Below are positions 57,698 to 64,000 of a stretch of DNA of 64,000 nucleotides, in pieces. Made by a program: the position numbers and the translations under genes. The number at the start of each line of letters is the position of its first letter. The stretch's first letter is position 1. Source of the stretch: Durusdinium trenchii (taxonomy: Eukaryota > Sar > Dinophyceae > Suessiales > Symbiodiniaceae); assembly GCA_963970005.1 (NCBI GenBank), contig CAXAMN010020890.1, forward strand, positions 771,897 through 835,896, written 5' to 3'. The notes beneath the pieces were generated by a model. The model was not told the DNA's origin, made no database searches, and saw only the letters and a list, made by a program, of their open reading frames with translations.

Positions 57698-58075
57698 CTG
57701 GACGCGCCCGCACGGACGACTGGCGCCAAGGTTGAGACACTCGGCATTCTGAAGGGAAGTGATGGGGGGGTTCCGTGTGAGGGTTTGGCTTCAACATCAT
57801 ACAACGATCCCTTGAGGTGGGGTTTGGTTCAGACGGATGGAGAAACTCCCGCTCCTTACACTCCCCGCTCTCACTGTTGGTGGGTTTTGTATGGTTTTGT
57901 CACAACCATATTTGGAACAACAAGTAAACTACGACGGTTTAGACATATAAAACAATAATATAATATAAGATGGAAGGGGTTACTAGCTACACACGTTCAT
58001 TCACACCTTCTCTGGGGATTCCTTACCCAACCCGCCAGCAGCTAAGGAGCTCGAAGAGTTGCTCGCGACTGGCGC

Positions 58076-58139
58076 CCTCAGTGCCGCCCTCCAAGGCTCG
58101 CAAGTTGGCACCACAGCCACTGAAGAGGAACTTGATGTC
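58076..58139 (-). CDS. Unidentified protein exon
   Basis: The exon starts TTCCTTAG|G in phase 0 and ends GAGG|GCGCC (GC donor, phase 1), reading DIKFLFSGCGANLRALEGGT E. It has a strong pyrimidine tract before the acceptor and G/C-rich third positions. The + strand reading (58047-58155, ELEELLATGALSAALQGSQV...) is an equally open helical peptide with an AG|G acceptor and GT donor, so the strand is truly uncertain. Confidence 0.33.
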
Positions 58140-58387
58140 CTAAGGAAGGCGTTCGGTGGTATTTTTTCAGTGATTATATAGGAGTAGGAGGAAGTCACTT
58201 AGCGATGTCCCAGTGATTTTTGAGTCTCAAGGTTCATTTGATTTGCATATCACTTCGTCCCGGCCGCAGCTTGTGATGGCAGCCTTTTCCATCATGAGGA
58301 CCAAATGGAAGCAACATCGAGAAACCTCAAAATGCTAGGCACGTGGTCCAGGCAAAAAACGTTCATCTCCACTTGGTGGTCCAGCTA

Positions 58388-58533
58388 CAGGAGAAACGAA
58401 TCGATCACAAGCTGATGTGATTTTTGCACTTTTTTCAGCTCTGAATACAGCTTTGGTGTTGGGAGGCTGGCTTGCACGGAGTTTCCAGTTCCACTTGCGT
58501 GCAAGTCGCCCAAGATTTCTTCTTCAATGCGTC
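58388..58533 (-). CDS. Unidentified protein, probable terminal exon
   Basis: The exon starts GGTTCAG|G in phase 1 and runs 47 codons to TAG. It reads RIEEEILGDLHASGTGNSVQ ASLPTPKLYSELKKVQKSHQ LVIDSFL. It has a helical start, a Ser/Thr/Pro linker and a basic helix. An internal AAA|GTGCAA donor could shorten it. No family is recognised. Confidence 0.42.
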
Positions 58534-59946
58534 CTGAACCGAAACTCCAGGCCACCGTGACCACCCGTTTGGGGTGACTGTGCGTCTTACACTCTCTGGT
58601 CTTACACTCTCTGAAGTGACTACTGTAAGCCTTCTGAAGCCTTCTGTAGAACCGGTCAAACAAAATACAACACCTGCCCTCAAGTGGTTCTGTACCCACA
58701 GCTAGAACTGGGCCATATTGGGGGGAATAAGCCAGGATCCAACCTCTCCACCAGATATGAATAGCACAAGACTAGGAAGCTGAGACTCCCTCTCCCTTTC
58801 TCTCTATGGACAAGGCCGAGAAACACGGAAGTCAACACGTCAGTGCAGCCACCAACAGCTTGTGCCCATCTAACCCCCGTTCAACGCAAAAAAACACAGA
58901 AAAAAAAAAGCAAGCCAAACAACAGCTGCATTGATCACCCACTTTTGGATGCGAAATCGCGATGCGTTCGCGCTATCGCAACGGTTGGACATCGGTCCGT
59001 ATCGCTACGTATCCATCTACCCGGCCGGATAAGACAACCGGTTGTCTTTGCGGACGATTCGGCCGGACAAAAGCAAGACGGCCGGTCGTGCGGGACCAGC
59101 GAAACACTCATGACTATAGCCAGTACTCTTCCTGAATGAAGTCATTGTCTGACCTCTCTGACTTGTGGGTGACTCAAATCCTTGCAGGCCTGCACCCCCC
59201 CATCGGCGTTTCCTCATGGAAATGCATAGCTGCTTAAACCATCATCACCCATCTCATTTGACGATGTGAAGGCAGCAAATTATTGGAAGGTCTGCCAAGC
59301 TCAAACAGATTCTGCCACTGCAAAGCTACCCCAACTCAAACCGAACCTGCAAATTTCAATGAGACAAGCCGGCTGTCCAACGAGAAACATCGCGTCTACA
59401 CCCCCACATCCTGTCCTTGGCAGGCTTCTCGCCCTCCACTAGGACCAAAAGCTCCTGGGTGTCATGGCGACAAAGGCAATTTTCATCCTCACCCAGGAGA
59501 GATCCAGGCTTTAGCATCCATGGTCCATGGTCACAAATTTGCCAGGGGTGGTTTTTTGGGGCAGGTTGTTACAGGTTTGTTGACTTGACTTCTGCTTACT
59601 ATAACCCAAAGCTTTCAACTAACTATCAAGACATCTAAAAATGCATTGTAAGTCAAAGCGGGGGTTTGTGGGTCTCTCCCACCGCCGTTCGGAAAAATAC
59701 ACACCCACACCCGCCTTGATTTCGGTATATGCCAACACTCTGTCGCCAAAATCATGGGAGTCAGACTATATAGTCTGGAAAATTGTTCTTGTTGCTGCTG
59801 TTGGGGTGTGCACAGGGCCAATCCACACTTACTTGGAATCCCTGAACTCTGTAAGGTGTTTTTAAGTCAACTCTGCGGTCAACTCCGTCGCCCTTTGACT
59901 GGGGCGTACGTCCTCAAACATGTCCTCGGTGTGGAACCCTTCACAG
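58534..59946. other. No firm gene
   Basis: A CpG-rich patch at 58950-59110 is open on + (SVSLRIHLPGRIRQPVVFAD...) and on - (RPAVLLLSGRIVRKDNRLSY), with no supported splice sites. Confidence 0.4.
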
Positions 59947-60082
59947 GCATGGGTGTATGCGCTCAGAATGTCCCTTGAAAGTCACCCTCAAAATGGTTGA
60001 TGGACCGTCATCTCCAGTCGGCACCAAGCCATCTCGCCTTGTCTTTGAGTTTCAAACTCACCCAGCCAGTGGCAGGGCCTGA
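59947..60082 (+). CDS. Unidentified C-terminal exon, strand uncertain
   Basis: After a good acceptor (AACCCTTCACAG|G, phase 2) 44 codons run to TGA: HGCMRSECPLKVTLKMVDGP SSPVGTKPSRLVFEFQTHPA SGRA. On - the same bases give a short terminal candidate (GACAAG|G, EMAWCRLEMTVHQPF, stop). The + reading has the better acceptor but goes against the - strand array. Confidence 0.32.
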
Positions 60083-61706
60083 CGAGGTGATAAATAGAAA
60101 CAGCACGGATCGGAAGGCTGGAGGGTGAGCTGTCATGAATCAAAAGTGTGGGGTTAGAAACAAAACATGGAGAAGTGATGGGCAATCCATGGTTTTGAAG
60201 GTTGAAGCCAGACTTCATGCAGATTTTCCTGTAGCTCAAAGTTTCCAAGTGAAGAATGCTCATTGCGAGTGTTGTTCACAAGTCTTGCTCTCCTGGAAGG
60301 ACACACATGGGACATGAAAAGCTATATAGGTTTGTGGCTAAAGATTGTCTTGCAAGGGCCCTGTCAGGTTTCAATCAGACTTTTCGTGGAGTGTAGTCCC
60401 ACCCTCAGCCGGCCAGACTATCAACATACAAATTCAATTGCATGAACGAAAAAGGATCGATGTTTGATCAATCAAACTTGATGTAATTCTAGTAGTTAAA
60501 AGCGGTTTCATTGAACCTGCTAGTCTCTTTGCCTTCACGGCCAAGAAGAGAGCAGGGCTTGGATACCGACCAAGGAGCGGACGGGAAGGGACCAAAAGAG
60601 TGGATCCGACTGAAACAGGCCTTTTGCTTGGGTATTTCTTTTTGAGGCAGCGGTCCAGCTGGAACTATGTCTTGAAATTGGCTTATCATCCATGTAAATA
60701 TGAGAATATATGCATAGCTGCATATCTACGATCTTTGACATGGCCAGCACAATGCCATCGAAATGAGCTTAGACATGCTTAGCCGTTGAAAGTGGAAAAA
60801 CAACACACCATTAAACAAAAGAAACCGAATGGTTGTAGAGGAGAAACTTGCTTCCCAGGAGCCCAGGAAGTCTAAAGCGTAGACCAGTAGTAGACCCTTC
60901 TGCACTTCCACTTGACACCCTACAGCCTTCGCGCTATGTGCAAACCAATGGATCCAAATGGATCCAGCTAGCAGTACAGTCAATGAGAACCATTTGGCCA
61001 TTCATGTAGCTTCATTAAAGCTGCAAGAGTGCGCAAGAAGCTTTCCCACACTGGTAACATGATAAGCATTCGTTCTCTGAAAGAATCCTTGAACTACTGG
61101 GGGAATGAAACAATATGGGCAAGGAAGACCATTCTCCTCCAAACACAGCCAAGCATGTGGGCTGGAAGCTTGCCACCTCTGCTCCAGACGGTCTCAAGTT
61201 TCACCACGTTTCACCATGGACGTGCTTCACCTCGCCGAGGAACACCAGACCGGTTTTGCTCGCGCACGTCTTCGCCCCGCCCCGAGGATCCGTTTGGTCC
61301 ACTTCTACGTCTTGGGAGGCGAGCGCCTGTGCCGGTCTCTGTGAGCTGAAACTGCAGGCGATCGCCCTCGAGCTTCAGCTCCTCACGCAGCAACCAAGCA
61401 CAATCGGATTAGGCACCTCCTGGTAAGGTTTCACCCAAAAGCGCCCGGTGAAGGATTTAGGTGCATGCTGGGTCATGAAAGCGGAACGTTCAGTGGATGT
61501 TCTGAACAGTGATTGCTTCCTGGAGGAAGAATCCCAAACCAGTCGCTACTGTGGTCTTCTCTGCACTTGCCAGCTTCTGGACAGCCTCTGTTGATTGACA
61601 GATCCGATGATTCATCGATTGATGGATCGATTGACCTACCACTGGACGCATAAGCTCAAACCTAACAACCATGGATTTGTATTGTTGGAAATGGAGGTAG
61701 ATGATT
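60083..61706. other. No firm gene; one ambiguous exon
   Basis: At 61335-61381 a - frame starts GTGAG|G and reads ELKLEGDRLQFQLTET. The + strand over 61319-61420 (ASACAGLCELKLQAIALELQ) is equally open with AG|G and a GC donor. Strand cannot be decided. Confidence 0.4.
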
Positions 61707-61906
61707 TTAGCCAGCATTTGCTCTTCCCAAGTTGTCCAACTGGAAAGCCTCCCTATTGTAAGGAATCGTGGTGAACCACACCCAGTTGGCCTCCGACACC
61801 TCTTTGCGGGCAAGTTGGATGTCTTTTTCCCATGATCCCCTGCTGGCCTTGACCAGCGCGCCAGTGGACAAACGCTGCGGGAGCTGCTCGGAGGTCAAGG
61901 CTTTTC
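61707..61906 (-). CDS. Unidentified protein, probable terminal exon
   Basis: The exon starts GACTTCAG|G in phase 1 and runs 65 codons to TAA. It reads KALTSEQLPQRLSTGALVKA SRGSWEKDIQLARKEVSEAN WVWFTTIPYNREAFQLDNLG RANAG. It is an amphipathic, mixed-charge, globular-looking segment with no close competitor on +. A second - frame (DLRAAPAAFVHWRAGQGQQG) overlaps but has a less natural composition. No family is recognised. Confidence 0.5.
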
Positions 61907-62552
61907 CTGAAGTCCGGGTTTGGCATCCAGCGGCTTTGGAAGGTGTTCAACTCATCTGAACTATCCATTAGCTAAGGAACAAATCCCATCAAAAACGCAG
62001 CATGTGCATCTTTCGAAGTACAGTAATTATATAGATGTGTTTGAGTTGAAGGTAATCATACCCCGGTACAACCAAATCATCGGAAAGTGTAATGAATTGA
62101 TAGTTGTTTGCATACCGACTCTCACAATATTATGGGGGCATACTGTTTGCTGGCGTGTGTCCGTCGCTCCTCTTGCGGCGGAACAATGTTGTTTTTGCAT
62201 GTTTGGTTTCAATCGTGCGTAGGAATGGGTTGCGAAAGACATTGCAAAACAATGTTTGACAACATGCAATCAACAGTCCTGGGTATTGTTTTGCCAACCT
62301 ATATAAACCTTCAGGATGATCAAATGATCATTATGTTTTGAGGGCTGAACCTGAAAACTGTCTTTGAACATGCCCGGCCCTGCGCACTTCAAACACCGAT
62401 CCAACCAGATCCCAGCCTTGTCGGACAAGGACACCGCCTTTGTCTCCACCTGGCATGTTGAAATTTCATTGGTAACCTCATATGGAACCTACACAGCCGG
62501 AAACCGGAAACTTTTCGAACACGGCGGTTGAAATCCTCACCTTGAAACTTAG
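61907..62552. other. No gene seen
   Basis: Neither strand shows a GC3-rich frame with AG|G and a donor. Composition is ordinary to slightly AT-rich. Confidence 0.45.
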
Positions 62553-62721
62553 GGAACCTGGAGTGTGGGCCGAAGCATTCCAACAAATACGCGACCTGAA
62601 CCTGGAGTTATCAAAGTTTGCATGGTCCTTGGTTGATTTCGACCTTGTTCAGCCAGAATTGGCCACCCACCCGCACTATGGCTACTCTGGCCAAACAAGT
62701 TTGCTAAAACAAATTGTGTAG
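62553..62721 (+). CDS. Unidentified C-terminal exon, strand uncertain
   Basis: After CTTAG|G (phase 2) 55 codons run to TAG: EPGVWAEAFQQIRDLNLELS KFAWSLVDFDLVQPELATHP HYGYSGQTSLLKQIV. It looks helical and folded. The - strand is also open over most of it (62549-62767), and third positions are only moderately G/C. It goes against the - strand array. Confidence 0.33.
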
Positions 62722-63544
62722 GTTTCTCTTTTGCAAAAAAGGCGACAATTGGTTGGTTCGTCAACAACAGCCTCGCACAACTCCAGCCTCCTTCTCAGCA
62801 GGGTCACACAATTACCTTACTTCGAGCTACCCCTGTCCGCCGAACAACACAAGTAGGATAGCTTGGCCGGCGTGAGTGGCAAGGCGTCCCCAAGTCACGG
62901 TGCTTTGTAGTTGCGTTTGGTGTTGTCATTGTAACGGTCATTGTCTTTTTGTCTGCTGTCGCACTCGTCCTGGCGCGTTGCTAAGTATAAATTGCAGTCA
63001 TTGTGGTTCTGCTTTGCGGCGCCGTTGTGCCACTGGCAGGCGGGAACCCTGGGTTGGGCAACTGGTGGTCGGGCCGCTGGCTGGGCACTGATGGGACACT
63101 GGGTTGGCAGCACTGCCTGTCGGAACCACGACCACTGGGCCCGGGCAACTGGCAAGCTGTCAGTGTGTGCTGTATGTCATACCCTTTTGTCTTGTTGTTG
63201 GTGTTGCCATTGTGTTGTGTGCGTGTCTTTGCCGCTTCGTCTCTGTTGTCGTGTTGTCTGATCCTTTGGTGTTGTCACTGTGTTTCTGTGTGTTGTCAGC
63301 ATCATGGTTTGCTGTCTGCTGCTGCGCTTGTCATGCCTGTCAGAATGTCAGGTGGAGAAAATGAATGTGGACGTTGCAGCGGCCCCCTGAATCAAAGGTG
63401 ACAGAACACAAGCCCAGGACATTGACATTTGTCTGTATCATTCGGCTTTACCTACTGCACTGGCCACCCAACGACCCACTTAGGCTGTGGAGCAAATCAT
63501 TATCAGATGCTGGTGTGCACTGTCACAGCTTAGCAATGCATTTC
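62722..63544. other. G/T-rich low-complexity DNA, no gene
   Basis: Bases 62900-63330 are rich in GTTGTC, TGTGTT and CTGGGC-like words on +, making all + frames appear open. No splice-site pair with coding character is seen. Confidence 0.5.
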
Positions 63545-63694
63545 TCACAGACGCTCAATGACAATTTCAAAGCCAAGCTTTGTCATGCTTGCGCGAGATG
63601 CCCAAGCTGCTTGGCCAATCATGTTACCATCTTCTTCGAACTTGGCAGATGCCTCCAGCCTTTTCAGCAGTGCTGCTGTGAGGAGTGCCTGGTC
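63545..63694 (-). CDS. Unidentified protein, probable terminal exon
   Basis: The exon starts GATGACAAG|G in phase 0 and runs 49 codons to a stop: DQALLTAALLKRLEASAKFE EDGNMIGQAAWASRASMTKL GFEIVIERL. The frame is also open 13 codons further upstream from an ATG at 63733 (MSFWASTLQKDDK), so it could begin there. It is a strongly helical segment; an AAAAG|GCTGGA donor would shorten it. No family is recognised. Confidence 0.42.
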   Translation of the reverse strand, partial: DQALLTAALLKRLEASAKFEEDGNMIGQAAWASRASMTKLGFEIVIERL

Positions 63695-64000
63695 CTTGTC
63701 ATCTTTTTGCAATGTGGAGGCCCAAAAACTCATCTGTGCTTTTTTATCTCTTCTTGCTTGCTTGTTTGGCTAAACCCCTTTGAACAGCTCGCTGCTTCAC
63801 GTCCAGCCCGGCTGGAAGGGCTGTGACGTGCAAGTGGCCGCTGTACCCGAAGCAATTATATAAGGAAGCCGGCGTTGAACCTGACCAGGATTTCCGCGCG
63901 CTTGGCAAAAACTGCGGAAGCTGTGAAACTCATCAGAACCCCTTGCCAAACAAGCCAAAACACAAAAGCTGGGGAAAGAACTATGGGGTCCTCTGCAGTC

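Noticed and set aside
1..64000. CRISPR arrays, rRNA genes, phage or bacterial operons
   Set aside because: No regularly spaced short repeats, rRNA signatures or dense gene runs were seen; splice-site structure shows a eukaryotic nuclear genome.

Overview
The window looks like nuclear DNA of a dinoflagellate, most likely a Symbiodiniaceae-type coral symbiont. Evidence: coding sequence is scattered as very short exons (28-218 nt) in long introns; acceptors are almost always AG followed by G; donors are a mixture of GC, GT and GA; exons are rich in G/C at third codon positions; and the left end carries an RCC1-repeat protein of a type I associate with these genomes. No bacterial operon, CRISPR array, rRNA or tRNA gene was found. 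Exons were assembled by hand by asking that acceptor, donor, reading phase and protein similarity all agree; names rest on family motifs recalled from general knowledge, not on a search.

Layout. Bases 1-5931 read on the + strand: the 3' end of an RCC1-repeat protein (1-552), then the last three exons of a serine/arginine-rich protein (3289-5931). Bases 5932-10897 are a tail-to-tail intergenic zone that holds a roughly 3 kb, extremely AT-rich island (6540-9640). From 10898 to the right end the best-supported genes lie on the - strand, in the head-to-tail style of dinoflagellate gene arrays. The clearest is a complete 22-exon nucleoredoxin-like gene (29553 down to 10898, 418 codons plus stop) with two CPPC thioredoxin-fold domains and a third domain without cysteines. 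Beyond it come an unidentified - strand gene (34097-32118), parts of a class I methyltransferase (40921-39037, and probably 35645-35545), an alpha/beta-hydrolase-like gene (49529-48082), and several phase-linked exon groups of unknown function (51.4-50.8, 54.6-53.3, 57.0-55.9, 58.5, 61.9 and 63.7 kb). A possible + strand gene at 46.2-47.0 kb would interrupt the array.

Repeats are dispersed, some in introns: an 80-90 bp foldback element in three places, a minisatellite at two loci, a 20-bp tandem array in nucleoredoxin intron 4, and hairpins. A 10-N gap lies at 36872-36881.

Limits. In GC-rich exons the opposite strand often offers an equally open frame with the same third-position bias, so isolated exons can be put on the wrong strand. 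Calls linked by two or more phase-compatible exons are much safer than single exons.
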